A stretch of DNA of 64,000 nt from Claveliimonas bilis (GCF_020892095.1 NZ_AP024845.1:1054001-1118000); one strand, 5' to 3'; positions 8,252 through 17,268 are shown, numbered from the stretch's first letter. Notes: generated by a model from the sequence alone, not told the origin. Translations and numbers: made by a program.

Positions 8252-9622
8252 ATGAAAAATCTGACGATAGAAAATATAACTAACGCCTGTGGCGGTACTT
8301 ATCACGGCGATCCTTCCCTCCTTGCAAAGGAGGTAAGCATGGTTACCATAGACAGCCGCCGCCTTGCAGATGACTGCCTGTTTGTGGCAATACACGGCGA
8401 AAGGGTCAACGGTCACAAGTTTATTCCTGATGTTATCCGACAGGGTGCACTGTGCGCCGTTTCTGAAGAAGATCTCGGAGAGACTTCTGATCCTTATATT
8501 CTTGTAGATTCTACAGCCCAGGCTCTTCTTGATATTGCAAAGCTGTATCGGGATTCTTTTGACATTAAAGTGGTGGGCATCAGCGGCAGTGTCGGAAAAA
8601 CCAGTACAAAAGAAATGATTGCTTCTGTGCTTTCACAGAAATTCAATGTGCATAAGACACAGGGAAACTTAAACAGTGAATCGGGACTTCCCCTTACTGT
8701 CTTTGACCTTCGGGAAGAACACGAAGTTTCTGTTCTGGAAATGGGGATCAATCATTTTGGAGAAATGCGCAAGCTTTCCACAGTGGCAAGTCCGGATATC
8801 TGTGTAATCACCAATATTGGAGTGGCTCATCTGGAATTTCTCAAAACACAGGAAGGAATCCTGCATGAGAAAACACAGATGTTCCAGGATATGAAAAACG
8901 GAGGTTCCATCATTGTCAACGGCGATGATCCGCTCCTTGCCGAGCTGGGACCTGTAAAAGGAGTTCAGCCTATCTTTTACGGAACTTCTTCCGGATGTTC
9001 TGTTTCTGCATCCGGCATTGTGCCTATGGGGCTTCGGGGAACGTCCTGCATAATCCACACACCTATAGGAGAATTTGACTGTACCGTTCCAACTCCCGGC
9101 ATGCACATGGTATCCAACGCCCTTGCAGGCGCTGCCGTAGGCTATGTCATGGGACTTTCGTGCGAAGAAATAAAGGCTGGAATTGAACACCTTTCCTTCC
9201 TGCCGGGACGAAACAATATTATCCAGACAGAGAAAATCATTATTCTGGACGACTGCTACAATGCGAATCCTGTGTCTATGAAAGCTGCCATTGATGTGCT
9301 TAATCTCGGAATCGGCCGACGGGTAGCGATTGTAGGAAGTATGGGAGAGCTTGGTGAAAACGCCGGCAATCTGCACCGGGAAGTAGGCGCCTATCTGGCA
9401 CAGACCGGCGTAGATGCTGTATTTGCAGTCGGAGATCTGGCCCGCTCCATCACAGATGGATTCCATGAACTGGCTCCGGAGCGCTGCGCCCGATGGTTCG
9501 CTTCCAAAGAAGAGCTGATCCCTCTTCTTAAGGATCTCATCCAGGAAGGTGACAATATTCTTGTCAAAGCCTCCAACAGTATGCGCTTTTCTGAAATTGT
9601 ATCTGCTCTGCAAGACCTGTAG
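8252..9622 (+). CDS. murF: UDP-N-acetylmuramoyl-tripeptide--D-alanyl-D-alanine ligase
   Basis: 456 aa. It adds D-Ala-D-Ala (made by the adjacent Ddl) to UDP-MurNAc-tripeptide. Three Mur-ligase domains are visible: an N-terminal UDP-binding part with SRRLADDCLFVAIHGERVNGH, a central ATPase with the P-loop GISGSVGKTSTKEM (about residues 110-123) and a C-terminal domain with DDCYNANPVSMKAA. The start at 8252 has GGGAG seven bases upstream. The ddl-murF order is a functional pair; there is no obvious terminator until the hairpin at 9760. Confidence 0.97.
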   Translation: MKNLTIENITNACGGTYHGDPSLLAKEVSMVTIDSRRLADDCLFVAIHGERVNGHKFIPDVIRQGALCAVSEEDLGETSDPYILVDSTAQALLDIAKLYRDSFDIKVVGISGSVGKTSTKEMIASVLSQKFNVHKTQGNLNSESGLPLTVFDLREEHEVSVLEMGINHFGEMRKLSTVASPDICVITNIGVAHLEFLKTQEGILHEKTQMFQDMKNGGSIIVNGDDPLLAELGPVKGVQPIFYGTSSGCSVSASGIVPMGLRGTSCIIHTPIGEFDCTVPTPGMHMVSNALAGAAVGYVMGLSCEEIKAGIEHLSFLPGRNNIIQTEKIIILDDCYNANPVSMKAAIDVLNLGIGRRVAIVGSMGELGENAGNLHREVGAYLAQTGVDAVFAVGDLARSITDGFHELAPERCARWFASKEELIPLLKDLIQEGDNILVKASNSMRFSEIVSALQDL

Positions 9623-9711
9623 ATCAGAAATGACAATTTATAAAGTTCGCCGTTTATTATTGAACAGCAGTTCTTTCTCATATTGTACAGAAAAAAAGAC
9701 AAGCGGGATTC

Positions 9712-9740
9712 TTGACAGAAAAAATTTTTAAGCATATACT
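9712..9740 (+). promoter_or_regulatory. Near-consensus promoter upstream of the aminotransferase
   Basis: TTGACA (9712-9717), 17-base spacer, TATACT (9735-9740). The predicted start of transcription is about 9747, which places the terminator hairpin at 9760-9788 inside the leader rather than behind murF only. Confidence 0.65.
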
Positions 9741-9758
9741 CTAATATCATCAAGGCAA

Positions 9759-9788
9759 AGAGGCCGTACAAGTGTACGGTCTCTTTTT
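9759..9788 (+). terminator. Hairpin plus T-run: murF terminator or leader attenuator
   Basis: Stem GAGGCCGTAC (9760-9769), loop AAGT, stem GTACGGTCTC (9774-9783, one G-T pair), then TTTTT. It lies about 13 bases after the predicted start of transcription of the downstream aminotransferase, so it could attenuate that gene as well as end read-through from murF. Confidence 0.75.
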
Positions 9789-9818
9789 ATTTGTATTATA
9801 GAAAGGAAGGCGTTATAT

Positions 9819-11048
9819 ATGAAACTGAAAGATACTGGACTGACAGGAAAAGAACTGAAGGCAATCGTAAGAAAATATATGGTGGAGACATATCCAAGGT
9901 TTGATTTCATTGCCGAAAGCGCTGAGGGGATGTATCTGTATGATGAAAAAGGAAATGCCTACCTGGATTTCTACGGAGGTGTGGCCGTAAACAGCCCCGG
10001 AAACAGAAATGAAAAAGTAGTGGCAGCCATCAAAGATCAGGCAGATGATATTCTCCACACTTTTAATTATCCCTATACAATCCCGCAGGCTCTGCTGGCA
10101 AAGAAAATCTGTGACACCATCGGGATGGATAAAATTTTTTATCAGAACTCTGGCACAGAAGCCAATGAATGCATGATCAAGATGGCACGGAAATACGGAA
10201 CTGATCATTTTGGGCCTGAAAAGTATCAGATCATCACGGCAGAACATGGATTCCATGGCCGGACTTTTGGTTCCATGGCAGCAACCGGACAGCCGGATAC
10301 AACCATCCAGCAGGGTTTCGGTTCTATGGTTTCCGGATTTGTTTATGCAAAATTCAATGATCTGGAAGATTTTGCTTCTAAAATTACCAAAAATACCATT
10401 GCTATTATGATCGAACCTGTTCAGGGTGAAGGAGGCGTACATCCGGCTACGCAGGAATTTATGGAAGGCTTGAGAAAGCTGTGTGATGACAATCATCTTC
10501 TCCTCCTTCTTGATGAAGTACAGACCGGATGGGGCAGAACCGGCGCTCCTATGGCTTATATGGGATACGGAGTCATGCCGGATGCAGTATCTATGGCAAA
10601 AGCAATGGGAGGCGGCATGCCTATCGGAGCCTGCTGTGCCAGGAAGAAAGTCGCAGAAGCTCTTGGAAGCGGAACCCATGGCTCCACCTATGGCGGAAGT
10701 CCTATTGCATGTGCTTCTGCTCTCGCATCCATCTCCGAAATCCTGGATCATCACCTGTCTGAAAATGCGGAAGAAGTTGGCAATTATCTGATGGACCAGC
10801 TCAGAACCCTGCCCCATGTAAAAGAGGTGAGAGGCCGTGGGCTTCTGGTCGGAGTGGAATATGATCTGCCTATTGCCATGGAAGTAAAATGGGAAACTTT
10901 CCGCCGCCGGGCATTGATCACAGCCATCGGAGACAGCATTAACCGTATGATCCCGCCGCTGATCGCTTCCAGAAAAGATGTGGACCGTCTTATTGGCAAG
11001 ATGAGAGAAGCTATTGAAGAAGCGGCAGAAACACTACAGGCGGCATAG
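9819..11048 (+). CDS. Class III PLP-dependent aminotransferase (acetylornithine/4-aminobutyrate-type)
   Basis: 409 aa. This fold type I transaminase has FYQNSGTEANECMIKMARKY (about residues 108-127), HGFHGRTFGSMAATGQ, the PLP-ring Asp in LLLLDEVQTGWGRTG (about residue 230) and the lysine-bearing SMAKAMGGGMPIG (about residue 261). The family transfers an omega-amino group, for example from N-acetylornithine, ornithine or GABA, to 2-oxoglutarate. No arginine-synthesis genes are next to it, so the substrate is open. It stands alone between the leader hairpin and a bidirectional terminator. Confidence 0.85.
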   Translation: MKLKDTGLTGKELKAIVRKYMVETYPRFDFIAESAEGMYLYDEKGNAYLDFYGGVAVNSPGNRNEKVVAAIKDQADDILHTFNYPYTIPQALLAKKICDTIGMDKIFYQNSGTEANECMIKMARKYGTDHFGPEKYQIITAEHGFHGRTFGSMAATGQPDTTIQQGFGSMVSGFVYAKFNDLEDFASKITKNTIAIMIEPVQGEGGVHPATQEFMEGLRKLCDDNHLLLLLDEVQTGWGRTGAPMAYMGYGVMPDAVSMAKAMGGGMPIGACCARKKVAEALGSGTHGSTYGGSPIACASALASISEILDHHLSENAEEVGNYLMDQLRTLPHVKEVRGRGLLVGVEYDLPIAMEVKWETFRRRALITAIGDSINRMIPPLIASRKDVDRLIGKMREAIEEAAETLQAA

Positions 11049-11104
11049 ACAGACAAACGGGGAAAGGAATCTTTGCATTCTTTCCCCGTTTGTCTGTTTT
11101 TCTC
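11049..11104. terminator. Bidirectional terminator between convergent genes
   Basis: A 21-22 bp inverted repeat (left arm 11049-11070, right arm 11077-11097, one bulged G) with a six-base loop and T-runs at the ends. The arms contain ACAGACAAACGGGGAAAG and its complement. It separates the aminotransferase from the P-type ATPase gene that runs towards it. Confidence 0.9.
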
Positions 11105-13555
11105 TTACCCGTTTTTTTCGGAACTTTTCTTTCCAATCAGCTTTTTCCCTAACTTTCCAAGTTCTTCCACAACGAAACTCAAGTACCGGAATACCGGCTC
11201 CGCTGCTATAGAAAATACAATAAACAGCATAATACATTTTGTGGACATACCCGACATTGCAAACAGATCATCCAGATAAATACTGGAAAAGATCAGGGCA
11301 ATTCCGCAGCCTATTAAAACAATCATACGCATAGGATTCATGGGCTGGCTGATCTTGTAAAGCACCATAAAACCGACGATAGCCAGAAGAATGGTTGCCG
11401 CCGTGGAGATATCTCTGCTTCCCACTTCAAAAGTCTGCCCGAAAATCACCAGCGCTCCCACGATCAATACATCTGTCAATCCGCCCGGCAGGGCTTTCAA
11501 AAATACATTTGACAGAAAATGTCCTTCTATACGGCTCTTGTTTGGTTCCAGCGCCAGGAAGAAAGCCGGAACGCCGATGGTAAACATACTGATCAAAGAA
11601 ACCTGTGAAGGTTCCAATGGATAAGTGATCATAAACACTGCAGAAAAGAGAGACAGCAACAGGGAAAAAATATTTTTTACCAAAAAGAGACTGGCAGAGC
11701 GCTGGATATTATTTACGACTCTTCGCCCTTCCAGCACTACGGAAGGCATTTTGGAAAAATCGGACTCCAGAAGAACCACCTGGGCTGCCTGTGAAGCCGC
11801 TTCGCTTCCGGAGGCCATAGCAATGCTGCAGTCCGCATCTTTCAAGGCCAGAATATCGTTTACACCATCCCCTGTCATGGCAACTGTGTTGCCCTGTTCT
11901 TTCAAAACCTGGACAAACTGCCGTTTCTGATTGGGTGTTACCCTTCCAAACACCGTATATTTCTGCATTGCTTCTGCCACTTCATGGTCTGTCTTAAGAG
12001 AAGCCGCATCCACGTAGTTTTCTGCTCCTTTGATCCCTGCCTGCTGTGCCACCTCCGACACAGTCATAGGATTGTCTCCGGATATGACTTTAATATCCAC
12101 ACCCTGCTGGGCAAAATATTGAAATGTCTCCGGAGCGTTTTCCCGGATCGGATTGGAGAGCATGATATAACCCAGAGGGATTACCTTTTCTTTCAGAGCC
12201 TTTCCGTCAATTTCTCCCTCGTATTTTCCAAATACAAGAACCCGGTATCCCTTCTTTGTATACTGCTCAATTTCCGCCTCATAGAGTACGTAATCATCCC
12301 TTAATACCATCTCAGGAGCGCCCAGGACATATGCGCCGTCTTTGTAGGTCACACTGCTGTATTTTACCGCCGAGGAAAAGGACGTCTTACTGACCGGCTT
12401 TTTCCCTGTATTCTCGCGAAAATGCTCCTTTAAAGCCGCCATAGTGATATTATCTTCACTCATGGCTGCCGCAAAATCTCCGATCATTTTCTCAAGAGGC
12501 GGATATTCTTCTTCTTTTTCCCGGTAATCCAGTGTGGGCTCCGCCTTATTGACTGTCATGGTATTTTCCGTGATGGTTCCGGTCTTATCCACACAGAGCA
12601 CATTCACCCGGGCCAGAGTTTCAATACTTTTCATATCATGGAGAAGAACTTTTTGCCCTGCAAGTCTCATAGCGCTGACAGCAAGGGCGACACTTGCCAG
12701 AAGATATAAACCTTCCGGTATCATACCAATGACTGCCGCAACCATAGAAGTAACACTCTGACGAAATCCTTCGTCATTAAAGAAAAAGCTCTGTGAAAAC
12801 AGGACCAGACCGATGGGAATGATAATGATTCCCACCCATTTTACCAGCTTATTCAAAGAACGTATCATTTCTGACTGTTCCTGGTCATCCATGGCTTTTG
12901 CTTCTATTGTCAGCCTGGAAATATAGGAATCCGCTCCCACCTTGTCAAGTCTTGCGTGACACTGCCCGGAAACCACAAAACTTCCGGACATAAGGTGGTC
13001 TCCTTTCCGCTTTGTGATCTCATCGGATTCCCCGGTAAGAAGAGATTCATTTACCTGGACCTCCCCGGCCGCAACCACTGCGTCGGCACAGATCTGATTT
13101 CCGGCGCTGAAGATCACAATATCGTCGATCACCAGATCTTCCGAATTAACCTGGGATATCTTTCCATCTCTCACCACCCTGGCATGGGGCGCATTGAGCA
13201 TACTCATCTTTTCCAGTACATTTTTTGCCCGTACTTCCTGTACGATTCCAATTAATGTATTTAAAATAACAACCGGAAGGAAGGTCAGATTCCGGAAAGA
13301 GCCTACCAGACATAGAAGTATGCCCAGTACTATAAAAATGAGGTTGAAATAAGTGAATACATTTTCATGAATGATCTCTTTTGTAGTCTTAGCCGGAGGA
13401 TCCACCGCCACATTCGTCCAGCCGTGGAGTCTGTGCTCCTGCACCTGATTTTCCGTAAGTCCCTCCCGATAATCCGGATCATAACGGGTCGTGGGAATGC
13501 GTTCCCTTTGTATTTCTTCTGTTTCCCGGGCATACTGCCTCTTTCTTCGTCTCAT
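11105..13555 (-). CDS. Cation-translocating P-type ATPase (CtpE/Exp7-like)
   Basis: 816 aa. A membrane pump with the phosphorylation motif DKTGTIT (about residue 325), the actuator loop LLTGESDEI (about residue 175), and the hinge MTGDGVNDILALKDADCSIAMASG (about residues 595-620). The membrane helices fit a P2-like topology with paired N-terminal helices, a central pair (FFNDEG region) and six C-terminal helices. It lacks the N-terminal metal-binding CxxC of copper pumps. The closest remembered architecture is the CtpE/Exp7 group, proposed to handle calcium; the ion is not provable here. It has its own terminator and stands alone. Confidence 0.85.
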   Translation of the reverse strand: MRRRKRQYARETEEIQRERIPTTRYDPDYREGLTENQVQEHRLHGWTNVAVDPPAKTTKEIIHENVFTYFNLIFIVLGILLCLVGSFRNLTFLPVVILNTLIGIVQEVRAKNVLEKMSMLNAPHARVVRDGKISQVNSEDLVIDDIVIFSAGNQICADAVVAAGEVQVNESLLTGESDEITKRKGDHLMSGSFVVSGQCHARLDKVGADSYISRLTIEAKAMDDQEQSEMIRSLNKLVKWVGIIIIPIGLVLFSQSFFFNDEGFRQSVTSMVAAVIGMIPEGLYLLASVALAVSAMRLAGQKVLLHDMKSIETLARVNVLCVDKTGTITENTMTVNKAEPTLDYREKEEEYPPLEKMIGDFAAAMSEDNITMAALKEHFRENTGKKPVSKTSFSSAVKYSSVTYKDGAYVLGAPEMVLRDDYVLYEAEIEQYTKKGYRVLVFGKYEGEIDGKALKEKVIPLGYIMLSNPIRENAPETFQYFAQQGVDIKVISGDNPMTVSEVAQQAGIKGAENYVDAASLKTDHEVAEAMQKYTVFGRVTPNQKRQFVQVLKEQGNTVAMTGDGVNDILALKDADCSIAMASGSEAASQAAQVVLLESDFSKMPSVVLEGRRVVNNIQRSASLFLVKNIFSLLLSLFSAVFMITYPLEPSQVSLISMFTIGVPAFFLALEPNKSRIEGHFLSNVFLKALPGGLTDVLIVGALVIFGQTFEVGSRDISTAATILLAIVGFMVLYKISQPMNPMRMIVLIGCGIALIFSSIYLDDLFAMSGMSTKCIMLFIVFSIAAEPVFRYLSFVVEELGKLGKKLIGKKSSEKNG

Positions 13556-13666
13556 GTATTTTATTTCTCCTTTATATCCATCTTATTATATACCCGGATT
13601 TTTGTGATTTCTATAAAGGTTCTCTTAAATTTTCTTAAATCATTGCAATGCCAATCTGCAACAACA

Positions 13667-13701
13667 AGACAGGGACAATGCCTTCTGCATCGTCCCTGTC
13701 T
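13667..13701 (-). terminator. Terminator hairpin after the ZIP transporter
   Basis: Inverted repeat AGACAGGGAC-AATGC / GCAT-CGTCCCTGTCT (13667-13681 and 13687-13701) just beyond the stop of the ZIP gene. On the minus strand it is followed by a T-rich TTGTTGTTG rather than a pure T-run. Confidence 0.65.
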
Positions 13702-13708
13702 GCAGACA

Positions 13709-14506
13709 CTATCCAAGTGCCACATCCAGTATCATCATCAGTACAAATCCGGCTGCAAAGCCGATGGTTCCAATATTGCTGTGTTCTCCCTCATTTGCTT
13801 CCGGGATCAGTTCTTCCACCACCACATAGAGCATAGCGCCTGCCGCAAAAGCAAGAAGATAGGGAAGCACCGGAACAAAAAATTTAGACAGCAGTATCGT
13901 GATCAGCGCTGCCGCCGGTTCTACCACTCCTGACAGTGTTCCGTAGAGAAACGCTTTGCCTCTGCCAAGGCCGTCCTGGCTTTTCAGCGGCATGGAAATG
14001 ATCGCCCCTTCCGGGAAATTCTGTATGGCAATTCCAAGAGACAGAGCAAAGGCCCCCATCAGCGTAATCTCAGTATTTTCTGCCAGCATTCCGGCAAAGA
14101 CAACGCCGACAGCCATCCCTTCCGGGATATTATGAAGGGTCACAGCCATAACAAGCATGGTAGAGCGGCGCCATCCTTTTTTAGGTCCTTCCGGCTCATC
14201 GTGATCCATATGCTGATGGGGGACCACTTTATCCAGAAGCAGCAGAAATCCCATCCCGCATATAAATCCCACTGCCGCCGGGAGGAAGGCCAGTTTTCCC
14301 ATATGTTCTGTCATTTCCATCGCCGGGATCAGAAGGGACCATACCGAAGCCGCTACCATAACGCCGGATGCAAATCCCAGCAGACCTTTCTGCACAAGGG
14401 GCCGAATGGTATCCCTCATTAAGAACACACAGGCTGCTCCCAGCGTTGTCCCGGCAAAGGGGATCAGAATCCCAATTACTGTATTGATATCAGGTATTGT
14501 ATGCAA
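13709..14506 (-). CDS. ZIP-family metal transporter (ZupT-like)
   Basis: 265 aa with about eight membrane helices. Metal-binding helices IV and V carry the signatures LHNIPEGMAVGVVFAG (about residue 122) and QNFPEGAIISMPL (about residue 161). A cytoplasmic His/Asp loop HQHMDHDEPEG lies before helix IV, and a late E-E-x-x-P-E motif follows (VVEELIPEANEGEHS). ZIP proteins import Zn(II) and other divalent cations. The next genes upstream on the same strand are two COG0523 GTPases, often linked to metal allocation, separated by 21 bp, so the three may form one metal-homeostasis operon. Confidence 0.9.
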   Translation of the reverse strand: MHTIPDINTVIGILIPFAGTTLGAACVFLMRDTIRPLVQKGLLGFASGVMVAASVWSLLIPAMEMTEHMGKLAFLPAAVGFICGMGFLLLLDKVVPHQHMDHDEPEGPKKGWRRSTMLVMAVTLHNIPEGMAVGVVFAGMLAENTEITLMGAFALSLGIAIQNFPEGAIISMPLKSQDGLGRGKAFLYGTLSGVVEPAAALITILLSKFFVPVLPYLLAFAAGAMLYVVVEELIPEANEGEHSNIGTIGFAAGFVLMMILDVALG

Positions 14507-14527
14507 TCTTTTTCCTTCCTTTCCGGT

Positions 14528-15487
14528 TTAGTTAAAATATACCATTTCATCTTCCGGAGCCTCGGACGCCTCTACAAATTCTGCTTTGATAACAGGCCCC
14601 TTCCGGCGGTAAGCTTTCGTATACTCATAACCTACTGTCCCTTTTACCTTCACCCACTGTCCGGGCGAAAGTTTAGGCGCGTAGGCGCTCCTGCAGATAT
14701 AACCGAGAAAAGTCGTGTCGTCTGCGCAGCAGGTCATTGCCATTCGCCCTGCCACAAATTCTTTTGCCCCAAATCCTCTCGGTTTCAGGACTTTCGCCTT
14801 ATATTCCACGGTTTTATTCAGATAGCGTTCCGGGTGATCCATCATATCCACGTACCAGATTCCGTAATCCATATCGTCAATCTGCACGACCGGAGCATCC
14901 AGATCATAGGGCATGGAATCCTCAAAGATGTTGTCGATCTCGCCTTCCTCATCTTCAAAAATAATCTGGGCGCTCTGGTTCACTACCTTTACACTTCTCC
15001 GATAGGAAGCAAGAGGCATATCTTTTGTGCAGCGGTTAAACATAACCAGCTCTGCATTTCTTACCATATCCATAAAAAGAGGCTTCATATTAGCAATATA
15101 AGTGCCGAAAGTAGAGGCGTCTACCATCGTCAGCTTCTGCACAAGTCCCCATCCCTTAGGAACTTCCAGTGCTTCCATTTTGCTCACCGGATACATACCG
15201 TTGCATTCAAAGATCACTCTCTCCGGCTTATACTTCTGCTCGACTTCTTCCAGCCATTCCAGGGTAATGTCCTCCGGATCATCTACAGTCAGCAAAGTGG
15301 TACGGGACCGCTTCAGCAGATCCTCTCCGTATTCTTCCTCTCCCTCTTCACACAGGATCAGAACCGTGTTTCCGTCAATCTCAAAATATTCCTGTCCCAG
15401 AGTGTATCTTAAAAACTGTGTTTTTCCGCTTTCCAGAAAACCTGTCATCAGATATACAACTACTCTGGCATTATCTACCATCTGCAT
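14528..15487 (-). CDS. G3E-like GTPase fused to a DUF1980/TIGR03943-like C-terminal domain
   Basis: 319 aa. The N-terminal half is a CobW/COG0523-like P-loop GTPase with Walker A GFLESGKTQ (about residue 16; usual form GFLGAGKTT), but it lacks the CxCC metal motif, having FECNGMYP at the matching place. The C-terminal part (from about residue 205) resembles the DUF1980 domain of YcgQ: the KTVEYKAKVLKPRGFGAKEF strand, MTCCADDTTFLGYICR and WVKVKGTVGYEY. YcgQ/YcgR-type proteins are zinc-responsive in Bacillus, so a role in zinc handling is plausible. It lies 32 bp after a canonical COG0523 GTPase gene. Confidence 0.7.
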   Translation of the reverse strand: MQMVDNARVVVYLMTGFLESGKTQFLRYTLGQEYFEIDGNTVLILCEEGEEEYGEDLLKRSRTTLLTVDDPEDITLEWLEEVEQKYKPERVIFECNGMYPVSKMEALEVPKGWGLVQKLTMVDASTFGTYIANMKPLFMDMVRNAELVMFNRCTKDMPLASYRRSVKVVNQSAQIIFEDEEGEIDNIFEDSMPYDLDAPVVQIDDMDYGIWYVDMMDHPERYLNKTVEYKAKVLKPRGFGAKEFVAGRMAMTCCADDTTFLGYICRSAYAPKLSPGQWVKVKGTVGYEYTKAYRRKGPVIKAEFVEASEAPEDEMVYFN

Positions 15488-15519
15488 TTTTTGTCACCTG
15501 CACTTTTCTTTCTTCGTTT

Positions 15520-16614
15520 TTACATACGGAACAGCTCGCCAAGAGCTTCTTCCTTAAGACCAGAGCCGATCACACAGATTCTTCCGGTATAATCCGGCTG
15601 TCCATGGCGGATCTCGATTTCACCGGGTACCATGTCAAAATAGATCCATTCTCCCCGGTCGCCTTCGACCATTCCTTTGGCTCTTAAAACCATTCCATAT
15701 GTCTCTTCGCTTCCAAGGGCTTCCAATTTCACCTTCAGTTCATTTTCATTGAACTTTTTCACAGTCTCCATGCCCCAGCTTCCGAAGACCTCATCCGCAT
15801 GGTGGTGGTGATGATGTCCATGGTCGTGGTCATGATGGTGATCATGGCTGCATTCATGGCCGTGGTGATGCTCGTGGCCGCATTCGTGTTCATGGTCGTG
15901 ACGATGCTCGTGATCGTGATGGTGGGCATGGTCGTGCTCATGGTGATGTCCCGGGCCATGGTGACCGCCGCACACTTCGCACACGCTTTCCTCCAGCATT
16001 TCTTTTTCCAGGGAGGGCGCGTGTTTCTCCATAATTTCAAACAGCTTCTTTCCATCTATCTTCTCCGCCGGCGTCGTGATGATCGGAGCTTCGCTGTTCA
16101 GCTCTCTCAGCATCTCTACCGTCTGCTCCACCTTTGCGTCATCGGCAATATCCGTACGGCTCAAAATAATCGCTCCTGCAGACTCTACCTGATTAGTGTA
16201 AAATTCTCCAAAGTTTTTCAGATACATCTTACACTTCTTTACATCGACAACTGTGGTTGCACTGTTGAGCACAATATCTGCATCTTCCTTTACTCCTTCT
16301 ACCGCCCGCTTCACATCGGACAGCTTCCCGACGCCGGATGGCTCGATCAGAATGCGATCCGGATGATATGTGTCGATCACTTCTCTTAAAGAAGCGCCGA
16401 AATCCCCCACCAGAGAACAGCAGATGCATCCGGAGTTCATTTCCCGGATCTCAATTCCCGCCTCTTTCAGAAAGCCTCCGTCAATACCGATCTCTCCAAA
16501 TTCATTTTCGATCAGCACCACCTGCTCTCCTGCAAACGCCTCTTTGAGAAGTTTCTGGATCAGCGTCGTCTTCCCTGCTCCCAAAAAGCCTGATATGATA
16601 TCTATTTTTGTCAT
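15520..16614 (-). CDS. CobW/COG0523 (G3E) GTPase with long His-rich metal-binding loop
   Basis: 364 aa from the ATG at 16614. Walker A GFLGAGKTT (about residue 10), the family metal motif SGCICCSL (CxCC, about residue 64), SRTDIAD as the G4-like site and a CobW C-terminal domain. Between residues about 210 and 270 lies a loop of almost uninterrupted His/Asp/Glu pairs after CEVCGGHHGPGHHHEH, likely to store or sense Zn or another metal. Such proteins act as GTP-driven metallochaperones. The AGGAG at 16623-16627 is eight bases from this ATG; a GTG at 16623 would overlap the ribosome site and is less likely. Confidence 0.9.
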   Translation of the reverse strand: MTKIDIISGFLGAGKTTLIQKLLKEAFAGEQVVLIENEFGEIGIDGGFLKEAGIEIREMNSGCICCSLVGDFGASLREVIDTYHPDRILIEPSGVGKLSDVKRAVEGVKEDADIVLNSATTVVDVKKCKMYLKNFGEFYTNQVESAGAIILSRTDIADDAKVEQTVEMLRELNSEAPIITTPAEKIDGKKLFEIMEKHAPSLEKEMLEESVCEVCGGHHGPGHHHEHDHAHHHDHEHRHDHEHECGHEHHHGHECSHDHHHDHDHGHHHHHHADEVFGSWGMETVKKFNENELKVKLEALGSEETYGMVLRAKGMVEGDRGEWIYFDMVPGEIEIRHGQPDYTGRICVIGSGLKEEALGELFRM

Positions 16615-16796
16615 TTTTACCACTCCTATTCTTACACTTTTCTTTTTATGCTCTTTCGCTCATGAAAACATTTTGTCACAAATGAGAACATATTTCAAGT
16701 GCAGCATTGATTTATAAGTAGAAATACAGGCAATCCTGTTCTCTTTTTTCTTTATTTAAGTATATTACGGTAATTTTTCAGGAAAAATACTTTTTT

Positions 16797-16838
16797 GTAA
16801 CATTTGTTACGGAAATCTGGATTTTACTGTACTAGAAT
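16797..16838 (+). promoter_or_regulatory. Crp/Fnr-type operator and promoter of superoxide reductase
   Basis: A perfect palindrome GTAAC-ATTT-GTTAC (16797-16810, flanked by TTT on the left) is followed by a -10-like TAGAAT (16833-16838). With transcription starting near 16845 the palindrome centre (16803.5) lies at about -41.5, the class II activator position for Crp/Fnr proteins. There is no good -35, as expected of an activator-dependent promoter. A Crp/Fnr gene lies at 17495-18175. Confidence 0.6.
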
Positions 16839-16893
16839 ATAGACAAGTAAATGAAATCAAAAAGTCAGACGTGACACAAAAGGAGGGTTTATC

Positions 16894-17268
16894 ATGGCTG
16901 AATTTTATAAAGACAAAAACACAAATAACATTTTTCAAAACTTTATTGCTTTTGCCGGTCAGGAAGGAGCACCGGATCTTAGCAAACTCAACGCCAATTC
17001 CACAGATGCCGCAACGGAAAAGCATGTGCCGTGCGTGGCAATCGAGGGAAACAAAGTAGAGGTTACTGTTGGTTCCGTTCCTCATCCTATGCTGGAAGAA
17101 CACTATATTGCAGGAATTTACATTGAAACCAGATTAGGCGGACAGTTCCGCACACTTCATCCCGGAGAAGCTCCGTCTGCATCCTTTGTTCTTGCCGAGG
17201 GAGATGAGTTTATTGCAGCATATGAATACTGCAATTTGCACGGACTGTGGAAAAAATCTGCAGAATAA
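16894..17268 (+). CDS. Superoxide reductase (neelaredoxin type)
   Basis: 124 aa. It reduces superoxide to peroxide at a mononuclear Fe(His)4Cys site using electrons from rubredoxin. Ligand-bearing segments are visible: EKHVPCV (His about 47), VPHPMLEEHYI (two His about 67 and 73) and the C-terminal CNLHGLWK (Cys and His about 113 and 116). It lacks the N-terminal desulforedoxin Fe-Cys4 domain, so it is the one-iron class. The ATG follows AAAGGAGG. The rubredoxin gene 61 bp downstream is the natural electron donor. Confidence 0.95.
   Translation: MAEFYKDKNTNNIFQNFIAFAGQEGAPDLSKLNANSTDAATEKHVPCVAIEGNKVEVTVGSVPHPMLEEHYIAGIYIETRLGGQFRTLHPGEAPSASFVLAEGDEFIAAYEYCNLHGLWKKSAE

Noticed and set aside
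15799-16389. Long plus-strand open frame rich in Met/Val across the His-rich GTPase gene
   Set aside because: It is the antisense shadow of the His/Asp codon repeats; no ribosome site or recognisable protein.
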